From JAUVKT01 sp964634565 (lineage in GTDB: Bacteria; Bacteroidota; Bacteroidia; Bacteroidales; VadinHA17), in NCBI GenBank assembly GCA_964634565.1, contig CAZWLP010000047.1:1-20908 (forward strand): a DNA stretch of 20,908 bases. The letters run 5' to 3'. Every line of letters starts with the position of its first letter. The stretch's first letter is position 1. The notes under the pieces were generated by a model. It ran no database searches. It saw only the letters and a list, made by a program, of their open reading frames with translations, and was not told the origin of the DNA. Below are positions 8,788 through 17,031 of this stretch, one piece after another. The translations under genes and the position numbers were made by a program.

Positions 8788-10209
8788 TCACTTGGTGGCA
8801 AAGAAGTATCTGTTACAATCACTATAATCTATTGTTGGATTATCTCTAAGGTAATCAATAATCAGTTCAGCTGTAGTCTTATCATCAATAATAGGGTCTG
8901 AAGGGAAATAGTATTGATAGACAGCTGGAATATAATCATTTACACCAACTGTAAGAACCGTCTCGTTTTGCAGCTCTGTTCCACTTATATTTTTAATAAC
9001 TACCCCATTGTCGCTGTTTTCAAATATTACTCCTGAATAATGCAATCCGGCACCGCTTTCTTCAAAGAAACGCTTAAGCATCTCAACCGACATTGTGTAT
9101 GTCCGTGCTCCATTATTAAAAGGGTCAATCTCATATATTTCACGTACTGTTACATCTCCCTGGTCCAGATCATTTCGAATTCCCCCGCCGTTCTGAAAAG
9201 ATATATCAGATCCCAGAGCAGAGCGCAAAGCGTCAGTATATAAGCATCCAAGGCCGTTATTTTTATTAAGGTAATTTACATTGTAGGCTATTACCTCGTC
9301 CAGCTCAGGTACATCATTATATGAATCAATTAATGTGGCAAGTTCAGCATCATATTCGCTAAAGTCATTTAAATCAATAAGTTCAAATTCTTCTTCAATA
9401 ATCTCCCCGTTCATAATAGAGAGGGTGATCTTGCCCAGGTACCTCAGATAGCTTCCACATTGATAAATATAAACATCATTAACAAGGTCATCGATAACTG
9501 CATGGCTGTGTCCGCCGATAATAATATCCATATAAGGATAATTCTCTGCCATATAGTAATCTGTCCCCGTTCCGAGGTGGGATAAGAGAACAAGCAGGTC
9601 GGCCTCTGAATCTTCTTTTAGCGTAGCGTAATTATCCATTATATCTCCGGCTGGCTGAAACGTTATGCCTTCAACCCTGTATGGATGGGTGGCAGGTATA
9701 TATGCACCGGATGTATAACTTGTCTCAACCATTCCCAGGAAGGTTATGTCCAGGTCTCCTGCCGTAATAGTAACATAAGGGGCTGTCTGGGGCAGGACGG
9801 CATTGGTCATATCGGCATTGGCACAAATAAAATCAAACTGAGCGTCTTCTATTCTGCTGCTAAGGGTTACCTGTCCGTAATCAAATTCATGATTACCCAG
9901 GACCGCTACATCAAAGCCTGAACGGTTCATAAGGTCGATCATCGGATATCCCTTTTTATCTATGAAATCAACAACCGGGTTACCGGAAAAAAGATCTCCG
10001 GCACTCACAACCAGAACTTCACCCAGAGCCTCTGCTTCATCTACAATATATTTAATCTTGCTGAAATTATTTATCTGTCCGTGGGCATCATTTATCGAGA
10101 ATATAGTCAGGGTGCTAACCTTATCTTCAGAATCGGTTTTGTCTTCATTTTTGTTACAAGCACTGATCAGTAAGCTTATAATAATCAAATATTTTATCCA
10201 GCTTTTCAT
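8788..10209 (-). CDS. UshA-like 5'-nucleotidase/metallophosphoesterase lipoprotein
   Basis: This 473-residue enzyme releases phosphate from nucleotides or UDP-sugars. The signal has a lipobox LISAC with Cys18, followed by an acidic/basic stretch (NKNEDKTDSEDK), so it is lipid-anchored and perhaps surface-exposed. The N-terminal dimetal phosphoesterase domain keeps all expected ligands: NDAHG (Asp41, His43), GDLFSG (Asp72), GNHEFDYG (Asn106, His107), SH at 210-211, and GGHSH (His234, His236). The C-terminal 5_nucleotid_C domain (about 305-465) shows NGGGIRND at 340-347 and IDPFNN at 361-366. It is somewhat shorter than E. coli UshA (550). It lies 20 bp after the racemase-like gene on the same strand, so the two are probably co-transcribed. 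Substrate preference is not readable from sequence. Confidence 0.92.
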   Translation of the reverse strand: MKSWIKYLIIISLLISACNKNEDKTDSEDKVSTLTIFSINDAHGQINNFSKIKYIVDEAEALGEVLVVSAGDLFSGNPVVDFIDKKGYPMIDLMNRSGFDVAVLGNHEFDYGQVTLSSRIEDAQFDFICANADMTNAVLPQTAPYVTITAGDLDITFLGMVETSYTSGAYIPATHPYRVEGITFQPAGDIMDNYATLKEDSEADLLVLLSHLGTGTDYYMAENYPYMDIIIGGHSHAVIDDLVNDVYIYQCGSYLRYLGKITLSIMNGEIIEEEFELIDLNDFSEYDAELATLIDSYNDVPELDEVIAYNVNYLNKNNGLGCLYTDALRSALGSDISFQNGGGIRNDLDQGDVTVREIYEIDPFNNGARTYTMSVEMLKRFFEESGAGLHYSGVIFENSDNGVVIKNISGTELQNETVLTVGVNDYIPAVYQYYFPSDPIIDDKTTAELIIDYLRDNPTIDYSDCNRYFFATK

Positions 10210-10229
10210 TTTAATCTATATTATATTCT

Positions 10230-11033
10230 CTATTTTTCTTCCTTTACCAGTTTAAGGTACATCTCAACAGACTTTCTTGCAAGCACTTCGCTTGCATTAA
10301 CTACCGGAACAGATGATCTTTCAGGATTGAATGCCAGTGGTATCTCTGTACATCCCAGTATAATGATCTCAGCACCTTTTTCGATCACATTTTCTCCCGC
10401 AACAGCTAATAAATCTTCACTTATTTTTGTATCAACACCAGATTTAATACCAGAAACTGCCTTCATAACATATTCATCTTCAATTATATTATCAGGAACA
10501 ACCACCTCAAAGCCGGTTTTATTTAATTCATCTTCATATAGACCGGTACTGATTGTTCCTGTAGTTGCCAGCAGACCAACTTTTTTTATATCAGGGTAAT
10601 TCTTCTTTACTTCCGCCACTGTTTCTTCAATCATGTTTATTATAGGCACATCAACCGTGTCAGCCATAAGGTCATAGTAATAATGTACCGTATTGCAGGG
10701 AATAGAAATAACTATGGCCCCCGATTTTTCCAATAATTTAACTCCCTGAACCAGGTATGGAATAATTGCCGGGTCATTATTATTTATAGAAGACATTCGA
10801 TCAGGAACCTGGGGAAGACTATAAATAAGTGTAGGTATATGATCCTGGTCTCTTTCAGCCGGGGTAAGCCTTATTATAGATCTGAATATATCTGAGGTTG
10901 CTTCCGGTCCCATACCTCCAAATATTCCAAGAAGAGGTCGGCTATCTGTTGAATGTAAGACAGCCGAATCTGTATTATCCCTGCATGAAACCAGTAATAA
11001 TATTATGGTCAGCGGAAGTACAAATTTTCTCAT
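10230..11033 (-). CDS. Lipid-anchored aspartate/glutamate racemase family protein
   Basis: This 267-residue member of the Asp/Glu/hydantoin racemase family interconverts L and D amino acids by a two-cysteine, cofactor-free mechanism. Both catalytic cysteines are present: Cys113 in PCNT and Cys228 in GCTE. The N-terminal landmark GIFGGMGPEAT (36-46) is typical of aspartate racemases. The family is normally cytoplasmic, but here residues 1-17 form a lipoprotein signal (hydrophobic core, then LVSC with Cys17) and a short linker (RDNTDSAVLHSTDS) precedes the domain. It is therefore predicted to act in the periplasm or at the surface. It is first in a likely two-gene operon with the nucleotidase lipoprotein. 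Aspartate is the most likely substrate by motif; glutamate or another amino acid is possible. Confidence 0.87.
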   Translation of the reverse strand: MRKFVLPLTIILLLVSCRDNTDSAVLHSTDSRPLLGIFGGMGPEATSDIFRSIIRLTPAERDQDHIPTLIYSLPQVPDRMSSINNNDPAIIPYLVQGVKLLEKSGAIVISIPCNTVHYYYDLMADTVDVPIINMIEETVAEVKKNYPDIKKVGLLATTGTISTGLYEDELNKTGFEVVVPDNIIEDEYVMKAVSGIKSGVDTKISEDLLAVAGENVIEKGAEIIILGCTEIPLAFNPERSSVPVVNASEVLARKSVEMYLKLVKEEK

Positions 11034-11145
11034 TATTGCTGTTTTTGATTGTCGGTTGTTTTTAAAATCATAATCATTAGCTGTCTAAAATACCCTATTT
11101 TTAGTTCAGATTTGACACTAGGTGACTAATATTTTACAAGAAGAT

Positions 11146-11157
11146 TAACTTAAGTTA
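11146..11157. promoter_or_regulatory. Perfect 12-bp palindrome in a divergent promoter region
   Basis: TAACTTAAGTTA is fully self-complementary. It sits between the divergent racemase/nucleotidase pair (start 11033) and lipocalin/TonB-receptor pair (start 11213). A second palindrome, GGTTAACC (11191-11198), lies 15 bp before the 11213 start. They could be operators, but nothing else supports this. Confidence 0.25.
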
Positions 11158-11212
11158 TTATTAATTTGCATATTTTGCACATGATTGCCTGGTTAACCTA
11201 AATCCCTATGAG

Positions 11213-11623
11213 ATGAGAAAATCAACATTAATAATAGTCCTGATATCAATTGGAATTGCCTTTTTTTCCTGCAATAAGAAGGATGATAAAAGTGATATGT
11301 TTAATTTTCTGACAGACAATGTCTGGTTAAGTGATAGCTTACTTGTCAACGGAGAAGATGCAGGCGGTTCCGGGCAACTTCTTGAGAAATTCGTCGGCGA
11401 AGCAAAATTCAACAAGGATGGATCCGGAACATTTGGCTTATATAGTGGCTCATGGTATTTTACCAGTAAGGAAACAGTTATAACAATTACAACAGATGAA
11501 CTGCCTATTCCGTTGACCTGTAATATTATTGAATTGACAGCTGCTTCTTTTAAAATAACAACAGCTATTGTAGATCCGCTTCTCGGTCAATTATCAATAA
11601 GGATTACATTTAAGGCAAAATAG
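11213..11623 (+). CDS. Small lipocalin-like lipoprotein
   Basis: This 136-residue protein has a lipoprotein signal ending AFFSC (Cys20). Phe at the -3 position is less usual than Leu, but such variants occur in Bacteroidota. The residues after the cysteine (NKKDDKSD) resemble the K-(D/E)2 surface-export signal described for Capnocytophaga lipoproteins. The mature part has the pattern of Bacteroidota lipocalin-like domains: a short helix (FNFLTDNVW), then alternating strands with FNKDGSGTF, GSWYFTSKE and ITITTDELP, ending in RITFKAK. It is 6 bp upstream of the TonB-dependent receptor, so co-transcription is very likely, and a ligand-binding role with that receptor is a reasonable guess. Assignment rests on pattern only. 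Confidence 0.65.
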   Translation: MRKSTLIIVLISIGIAFFSCNKKDDKSDMFNFLTDNVWLSDSLLVNGEDAGGSGQLLEKFVGEAKFNKDGSGTFGLYSGSWYFTSKETVITITTDELPIPLTCNIIELTAASFKITTAIVDPLLGQLSIRITFKAK

Positions 11624-11629
11624 TATAAG

Positions 11630-13639
11630 ATGTGTAGAAGGCTTTTTTCTTTTCTGCTCTTTTTTGCCATCCTATGTAGTATTTCGAATGCTCAACCTGT
11701 TGTTATGGGGAGGGTATTTGATGCTGATAAGGGAATATCACTGCCCGGTGTTCATATAAAATACGCTTCTAACAGGGGCGTCCTCAGCGACAATAAGGGG
11801 GAATTCAGATTCATGCCCGATAAGGGGTCTGCAAAAATTGTATTCACTTTTGTAGGTTACGGCACACTGGTTAAAGAACTGGATGTACATGATAATGATA
11901 CTGTTTACCTTGCAATAGGATTAAAAGAAGATGTTACAAATATTAACGAGGTGGTTATCAGTGCAGGTCGTAAAAAGCAGAATATATCTGATCTCTCTGT
12001 CTCAATGGAAGTGTTAAAACCCTATCAGTTAGCGAGATATCATATTATTAATGCCAATGAATTGTTGCACAAAACAACAGGCATAGAGATAATGGATGGC
12101 CAGATCTCCATAAGGGGAGGGAGCGGATACAGTTACGGTGCAGGCAGCAGGGTAATGACTCTTATAAACGGGCTGCCGGCTCTTTCAACAGATGCAGGTA
12201 ATGTAAAGTGGGGGACACTTCCAATTGAAAATATATCAAGGATAGAAGTAATCAAAGGTGCCTCTTCAGTTCTTTACGGATCGTCAGCCCTGAATGGTGT
12301 TATTAATTTTATTACCAGGGATGCCTCCATCGAACCACTTACAAAACTGAGTGTTTCTTCAGGAATATATGACAGTCCGTCCAGGAAAGAATGGAAGTGG
12401 TGGGACAGCCCNNNNNNNNNNNNNNNNNNNNNNNNNNNNNNNNNNNNNNNNNNNNNNNNNNNNNNNNNNNNNNNNNNNNNNNNNNNNNNNNNNNNNNNNN
12501 NNNNNNNNNNNATTAAGGCCCGCATGCTTTCGAATCTGAACCGCCTGCCCGATAATGCCAATAATAACAGCGATTCGTATTCAGCCTATCTTGAATACCA
12601 GTATAGCTATAATCTTAGCAATAAAATTTCTCTTGTTAGCGGATTACTTGAACAATACAGTATTATCAATTCCAATTTTTATGGCGACCATAAGGGATTA
12701 AATCTGGCTGGCTACGCCCAGTTTGATTTTGCTTTTTCTAAAAAGATAAGCGCAGTATCAGGATTCAGGATCGAGGAGTATATTCTCGACGGTACTGCTG
12801 AGGACCCTGTGCCTATCTTCAGAGCTGGTCTGAATATTAAGGCAGGCTTAAAATCATTTCTCAGAACTTCAATTGGTCAGGGTTACAGGTATCCTTCAAT
12901 TGCCGAGAAACATGCATACACCACTGTGGGTGCCATTAAAATATTTCCTAATGAGAATATTAGTCCGGAAGAGGGGTGGAGTGCAGAGCTTGGATATAAA
13001 AGATCAATTAAGGGAGCTATGGTGAGTGGTGAATTCGATATTGCTCTGTTTTATTCTCAAAATAGAAATATGATCGAGTATGTGTTCTCAAATTATATCG
13101 ATCCTGTTTCCGGAGAATATGATCTGGGATTTAAACCGGAAAATATTCAAAATTCAAGGGTCTATGGCTATGAAACAGAACTAAGTCTTTACAGAAATTT
13201 CAGAGGTTTAAATACAAGCCTGAATATAGGCTATACCTATATGTATCCGGTTGAGTATAGCTATTATACAAAAAAAAGCACAGACAACTACCTGAAGTAC
13301 AGGCGAAAACACTCGGCGAATATGTCATTTAATACTATTTACAGGAAGCTTAGTGCAGGCTTTTCTTGTTACTATAAATCTGCTTTGCTCGAAATAGATG
13401 ATATATTTCTTTCACCTGATCCTGTTACAGGTGAATCGATTCTACCGGGATTTATTGATTACTGGAATAATAATAATAAGGCCTATGCCCTGATCGACTT
13501 AAATGCAGGCTACCAGATTAAGACTGATTTTTCATTGTCATTCACAATAAAGAATCTTACAAATACTGAATATATGGGTCGACCAGGAGACATACAGCCT
13601 CCGAGATATTATTCAGTGTTGTTAAGCAGGATTTTCTGA
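11630..13639 (+). CDS. TonB-dependent outer-membrane receptor (interrupted by an assembly gap)
   Basis: The receptor imports a large substrate across the outer membrane using TonB energy. After a signal peptide (1-21, ending NA-Q) comes a carboxypeptidase-regulatory-like domain (about 24-100, VMGRVFDADKGISLPGVHIKY). A TonB-box-like EVVISA is at 107-112. The plug domain (about 115-232) includes IRGGSGYSYGAGSRVMTLIN and ASSVLYGSSALNGVINFIT. The barrel then follows and ends YYSVLLSRIF with a terminal Phe. Exactly 100 N (12412-12511) interrupt the early barrel after residue 260. The frame stays open on both sides, but 100 N is usually a placeholder, and 669 residues is short for this family, so strands are probably missing. 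No SusD partner is present; the neighbour is a lipocalin-like lipoprotein. Substrate unknown. Confidence 0.9.
   Translation: MCRRLFSFLLFFAILCSISNAQPVVMGRVFDADKGISLPGVHIKYASNRGVLSDNKGEFRFMPDKGSAKIVFTFVGYGTLVKELDVHDNDTVYLAIGLKEDVTNINEVVISAGRKKQNISDLSVSMEVLKPYQLARYHIINANELLHKTTGIEIMDGQISIRGGSGYSYGAGSRVMTLINGLPALSTDAGNVKWGTLPIENISRIEVIKGASSVLYGSSALNGVINFITRDASIEPLTKLSVSSGIYDSPSRKEWKWWDSXXXXXXXXXXXXXXXXXXXXXXXXXXXXXXXXXXIKARMLSNLNRLPDNANNNSDSYSAYLEYQYSYNLSNKISLVSGLLEQYSIINSNFYGDHKGLNLAGYAQFDFAFSKKISAVSGFRIEEYILDGTAEDPVPIFRAGLNIKAGLKSFLRTSIGQGYRYPSIAEKHAYTTVGAIKIFPNENISPEEGWSAELGYKRSIKGAMVSGEFDIALFYSQNRNMIEYVFSNYIDPVSGEYDLGFKPENIQNSRVYGYETELSLYRNFRGLNTSLNIGYTYMYPVEYSYYTKKSTDNYLKYRRKHSANMSFNTIYRKLSAGFSCYYKSALLEIDDIFLSPDPVTGESILPGFIDYWNNNNKAYALIDLNAGYQIKTDFSLSFTIKNLTNTEYMGRPGDIQPPRYYSVLLSRIF
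12412..12511. other. Assembly gap (100 N)
   Basis: A run of exactly 100 N lies within the TonB receptor gene. The round number suggests a gap of unknown length. Peptide lengths and frame across it are therefore not reliable. Confidence 0.98.
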
Positions 13640-13644
13640 TAACT

Positions 13645-14973
13645 CTATTCCTGTGGTGGCAAGCCATTCTTCAGATCAGATTCATCAATTTTAGCGCAGA
13701 GAATACTCATTTCATTATTATCCATTCTCATCCATACAGGATATATCAATCCCCCATAGGCATCAATATCAATATAATCTCCAAAAAATACCTGATCGGA
13801 AGGGGTAAAGGGCAGAGAACTTATTTTGAAATTAGTGAAGCTCTCACCGCCATTGTCAGATCGCGCCAGAAAGACATCTGTTTCGAGTACTGTGCTATTA
13901 CTGCGATCATAATAAACAATATATATTATTCCTGTAAGCGGATCAACTACAATATTCGGAAAAAACTGATGTGCTGTTCCAGTATCGGTGTTTACCCTTA
14001 TTCTATCACTCCAGCTTGTCCCTCCATCATCTGATTTAAGAAGAAAGATATCGGTATTGTCTGTGCCATTTCTCTGATCCGACCATAGAACATATATATT
14101 TCCACTATAATCAGAGTCACTGTTATCACAAACAGTAAATGGCATTCCATTGCAGCGTGAAATACCGGGAACATCAAAGTCCCAACCCCCTGGCAGATCA
14201 CTGATTATCTGATCTGAACCAAAGCTTATCCCACCGTTAGCAGATTTATCGAAGTATATTCCTTCAGGCCCGGCCCATGCAATATATATTTCACCATTAT
14301 TACCTACTGCAGGAACAGCGCCTTCCATAGTATTATCGCTATCCAGGCAGTCTCCTTCTGTATCGCTTACGACAATAGGAGAGGACCATGTATCTGACCT
14401 GTCCTCAGACCTTGAGAATCTGATCCTTGATTTATCGTCCGGATTATCGCTATTATATGCATCAAATTCAGTCCAGCTAAGGTAGAGATTGCCACTGTAG
14501 GCAGATTCACTTCTGTCAAAAGTTATCCATTCCTTATCCTGAACCTTTACTCCATTTAAGCCAACGCCAACTCCGTCATCCCAGCTCTGTCCTCCTGAAG
14601 ATGAACGCTGTATAACAATCTGATCTACCCAGGGGGCTCCCTCTGGATCTGAAAGGTGGCAATAATATAAGACACCGGTATTGTCGAACATCAATACAGG
14701 ATCACCATATACACCATAACTGTCTGAAGACAGTTCTCCCTGAGTCCAGGTAGTTGCCTCTGTAAATGACCAATAAAAGAAATTCCGGTTAGATCCTGCT
14801 ACAATATTAGCCTGATTTACAGGATTTATTGATATAGATACCTCATTAGGATGAGTATTGTCAAAGTTGCTTACCCTGTAATTAGGAATCTTATATTTTT
14901 CCTTTACTGCTTTCTTTTCGCAGGCTAAAAAAGGTAGAATAACAATATGCAGTGCTATTACTATTTTCTTCAT
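13645..14973 (-). CDS. Asp-box (BNR-repeat, sialidase-fold) lipoprotein
   Basis: This 442-residue exported protein has lipobox PFLAC (Cys18), followed by EKKAVKEK. Five Asp-box motifs of the type S-x-D-x-G-x-x-W/F are visible: SSSGGQSW 124-131, SEDRSDTW 189-196, SANGGISF 244-251, SDDGGTSW 314-321 and SDNGGESF 372-379. Together with GNIYVLW / GNLYLSW strands this indicates a six-bladed beta-propeller of the sialidase superfamily. I could not identify the sialidase arginine triad or the Tyr/Glu nucleophile pair with confidence, so enzymatic sialidase activity is not claimed; many Asp-box propellers are binding or other hydrolytic proteins. It converges with the TonB receptor, with stops only 5 bp apart and no terminator between. 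A small gene lies 50 bp upstream on the same strand. Confidence 0.78.
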   Translation of the reverse strand: MKKIVIALHIVILPFLACEKKAVKEKYKIPNYRVSNFDNTHPNEVSISINPVNQANIVAGSNRNFFYWSFTEATTWTQGELSSDSYGVYGDPVLMFDNTGVLYYCHLSDPEGAPWVDQIVIQRSSSGGQSWDDGVGVGLNGVKVQDKEWITFDRSESAYSGNLYLSWTEFDAYNSDNPDDKSRIRFSRSEDRSDTWSSPIVVSDTEGDCLDSDNTMEGAVPAVGNNGEIYIAWAGPEGIYFDKSANGGISFGSDQIISDLPGGWDFDVPGISRCNGMPFTVCDNSDSDYSGNIYVLWSDQRNGTDNTDIFLLKSDDGGTSWSDRIRVNTDTGTAHQFFPNIVVDPLTGIIYIVYYDRSNSTVLETDVFLARSDNGGESFTNFKISSLPFTPSDQVFFGDYIDIDAYGGLIYPVWMRMDNNEMSILCAKIDESDLKNGLPPQE

Positions 14974-15023
14974 TTCTTAATATAATATGAACTTAGTAAT
15001 GAGTAGGCACCTATTATAAAATG

Positions 15024-15182
15024 TTATTTCTTATTTTTCATATTAAGCCAGTATCGTTTTCTGGCCTGTTCCGGATCGCTGCCAAGAGGAATATATATTC
15101 TGGTTCTGAAATCAATCAATACTTCCTGAAGTTTCGATAAATCTGGTGATGGAAAAACTGATTTTTGTTTTTTATCTAACAT
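15024..15182 (-). CDS. Small hypothetical protein, 52 residues
   Basis: A compact frame starts at ATG 15182 and ends at TAA 15024. The product starts MLDKKQKSVFPSPDLSKLQE, continues through VLIDFRTRIYIPLGSDP and ends in a basic KRYW...MKNKK tail. It is soluble, charged and lacks a signal peptide. The start is preceded by an A/G-rich GAAAGGAAAT. The ordinary codon usage and a well-formed proline/charged pattern make it look genuinely coded. I do not recognise a family. It sits between mnmE (171 bp upstream on the same strand) and the Asp-box gene (50 bp downstream), and may share a transcript with the latter. Confidence 0.6.
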   Translation of the reverse strand: MLDKKQKSVFPSPDLSKLQEVLIDFRTRIYIPLGSDPEQARKRYWLNMKNKK

Positions 15183-15353
15183 CTATTTCCTTTCTTTTTG
15201 TTTTCACTTATAAAATAGTAAGAATATATAATATTCCAACCCTTACTAAGAACTTTATAAGATAACACATTTTTTTGGATTTAGTTCCGTAAATAGCTGA
15301 TTTTATTTTATTTAAATTCAATTAGCTGAAAAATTGACAGTTGAGAATCCTTT

Positions 15354-16769
15354 CTATTTTCCGATACAGAAGTTTTTAAAGATATTACCCAGAATATCAT
15401 CGGTGGATATTTCTCCTGTAATCTCGCCAAGATAGTGAATAGCCTGTCTTAGATCCATTGCAAGAAGGTCTTCAGTCATTTGCCTGTCAATGCCATCTAT
15501 TAAACGTGACAGACTCTCACTGCATTGCATTAGGGCATTATAATGCCTCAGATTGGTAACAACCAGGGCAGAGTTACCGGCACCCGAGTTAGCTATATAT
15601 TTTGTAAGATATGAAGTCAGGACATCAAGCCCGCTTCCTTCGAGAGCAGAGATCATAACACAATTTGTATCTTTACATGTAAGGCTGTTCTTAAGATCAT
15701 CTATAAGTTCAGCATTTAAAAGATCAGTCTTGTTTACAAGTAGTATTAATTCCTTATTACTATCACTTACCTGGTCGCTGACAGCCCTGTATGCCTTATT
15801 AATCACTTCTGCTGTATCTGAGGCATCTGCCATAAGTAACACAATTTCTGACTGCTGTATCTTCTGGTAGGTCTTTCTTATTCCCAGGCTCTCAATAATA
15901 TCAGCAGTCTCTCGCAGGCCGGCTGTATCAATAAACCTGAATAATACTCCGTCGATTATTATTGTGTCTTCAATTACATCCCTTGTTGTACCTGGAATTT
16001 CGGATACAATAGCCCGGTCATCTTTTAAAAGTGCATTTAGCAATGTTGATTTTCCGGAGTTAGGCTTTCCCACAATAGCTACAGGAACACCATTTTTAAT
16101 AACATTACCATATCTGAAAGAGTCAGCAAGAGAATCTGTATAGCTCTTAATTTCCTGAACCATGATTTTCAATTCTTTCAGATCAGCAAATTCCACATCT
16201 TCCTCCCCAAAATCAAGTTCCAATTCAATCAATGATGCAAAATGGAGCATCTTCTCCCTGAGTTTATTTATCTCATCCGAATATGTGCCACGCATCTGAT
16301 TTATAGCCAGTCGGTGAGATGCTTCGGTTTCGGAGGCGATAAGATCTGCTACCGCTTCTGCCTGTGACAGGTCCATTTTACCATTTAGATATGCTCTTTG
16401 AGTAAATTCACCGGGTCGGGCAGGGGACGCTCCTCTGCTAACAAGCATCTGTAAAATTTTTTGCAGGATATATGGGGAAGCATGAAAGCTTATTTCAACG
16501 GAGTCTTCGCCAGTATATGAATTTGGGGCCTTGAAAAATGAGACAAGTACATCGTCTATAAGTTCTTTATTTTCAACTATATCGCCATAAACTATTCTGA
16601 ATCCCTCAGCCTCTGCCTTAACTCTGGCATCCTTTACCCTTGGTCTGAATATTTTATTAAGCAGTGTAAATGAATCTTTTCCACTAATTCTTATCACTGA
16701 TATGGCGGCTCCTGTACCAGTGGCAGGCGCAACTATTGTAGTATCAAAACTTATTATTCCTTTTGCCAT
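15354..16769 (-). CDS. mnmE: tRNA uridine-5-carboxymethylaminomethyl modification GTPase MnmE
   Basis: At 471 residues this is close to the usual family length. With MnmG, MnmE makes the cmnm5 modification on wobble uridine 34 of certain tRNAs, using GTP, tetrahydrofolate-bound one-carbon units and K+. The N-terminal TrmE domain is at 4-122 (TIVAPATGTGAAISVIRISG; RPGEFTQRAYLNGKMDL at 118-134). The GTPase domain has G1 GKPNSGKS at 234-241, DTAGLRET at 281-288 and NKTD at 346-349. The catalytic C-terminal CIGK motif is intact at 468-471. The helical domain is split around the GTPase as expected. Start ATG 16769 gives the conserved N-terminus. A possible small ORF ends 3 bp before this start. 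Confidence 0.98.
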   Translation of the reverse strand: MAKGIISFDTTIVAPATGTGAAISVIRISGKDSFTLLNKIFRPRVKDARVKAEAEGFRIVYGDIVENKELIDDVLVSFFKAPNSYTGEDSVEISFHASPYILQKILQMLVSRGASPARPGEFTQRAYLNGKMDLSQAEAVADLIASETEASHRLAINQMRGTYSDEINKLREKMLHFASLIELELDFGEEDVEFADLKELKIMVQEIKSYTDSLADSFRYGNVIKNGVPVAIVGKPNSGKSTLLNALLKDDRAIVSEIPGTTRDVIEDTIIIDGVLFRFIDTAGLRETADIIESLGIRKTYQKIQQSEIVLLMADASDTAEVINKAYRAVSDQVSDSNKELILLVNKTDLLNAELIDDLKNSLTCKDTNCVMISALEGSGLDVLTSYLTKYIANSGAGNSALVVTNLRHYNALMQCSESLSRLIDGIDRQMTEDLLAMDLRQAIHYLGEITGEISTDDILGNIFKNFCIGK

Positions 16770-16772
16770 CTG

Positions 16773-16961
16773 TCAATTCTCATTAGTATAGTACCACTTA
16801 TTACACCAGCTAAATTTAAGAATAATTGAAGTAACAATCATTGAAACAGACAGGCTATAAGCATTATTTACAAGATAATTCCGATCATTGAATTTAAATA
16901 CGATATCAATTCCGGCAGGTTTTATAATATTTATTAATGTTAAATAGCAGGCAAATATCAT
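16773..16961 (-). CDS. Possible small membrane protein ORF just upstream of mnmE
   Basis: This 62-codon frame (ATG 16961, stop TGA 16773) ends 3 bp before the mnmE start. It has a hydrophobic stretch (SLSVSMIVTSIIL) that could span the membrane. No family is recognised, the region is AT-rich intergenic-like DNA, and no ribosome-binding site supports it. The tight spacing to mnmE is the only point in its favour; it may equally be the mnmE leader. Confidence 0.25.
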   Translation of the reverse strand: MIFACYLTLINIIKPAGIDIVFKFNDRNYLVNNAYSLSVSMIVTSIILKFSWCNKWYYTNEN

Positions 16962-17031
16962 AAACCCTAATCTTATTATTAGTTAATTTTAGAAAGATTT
17001 TTCTTATTTCCAGTATTTAATTCTATTTATA

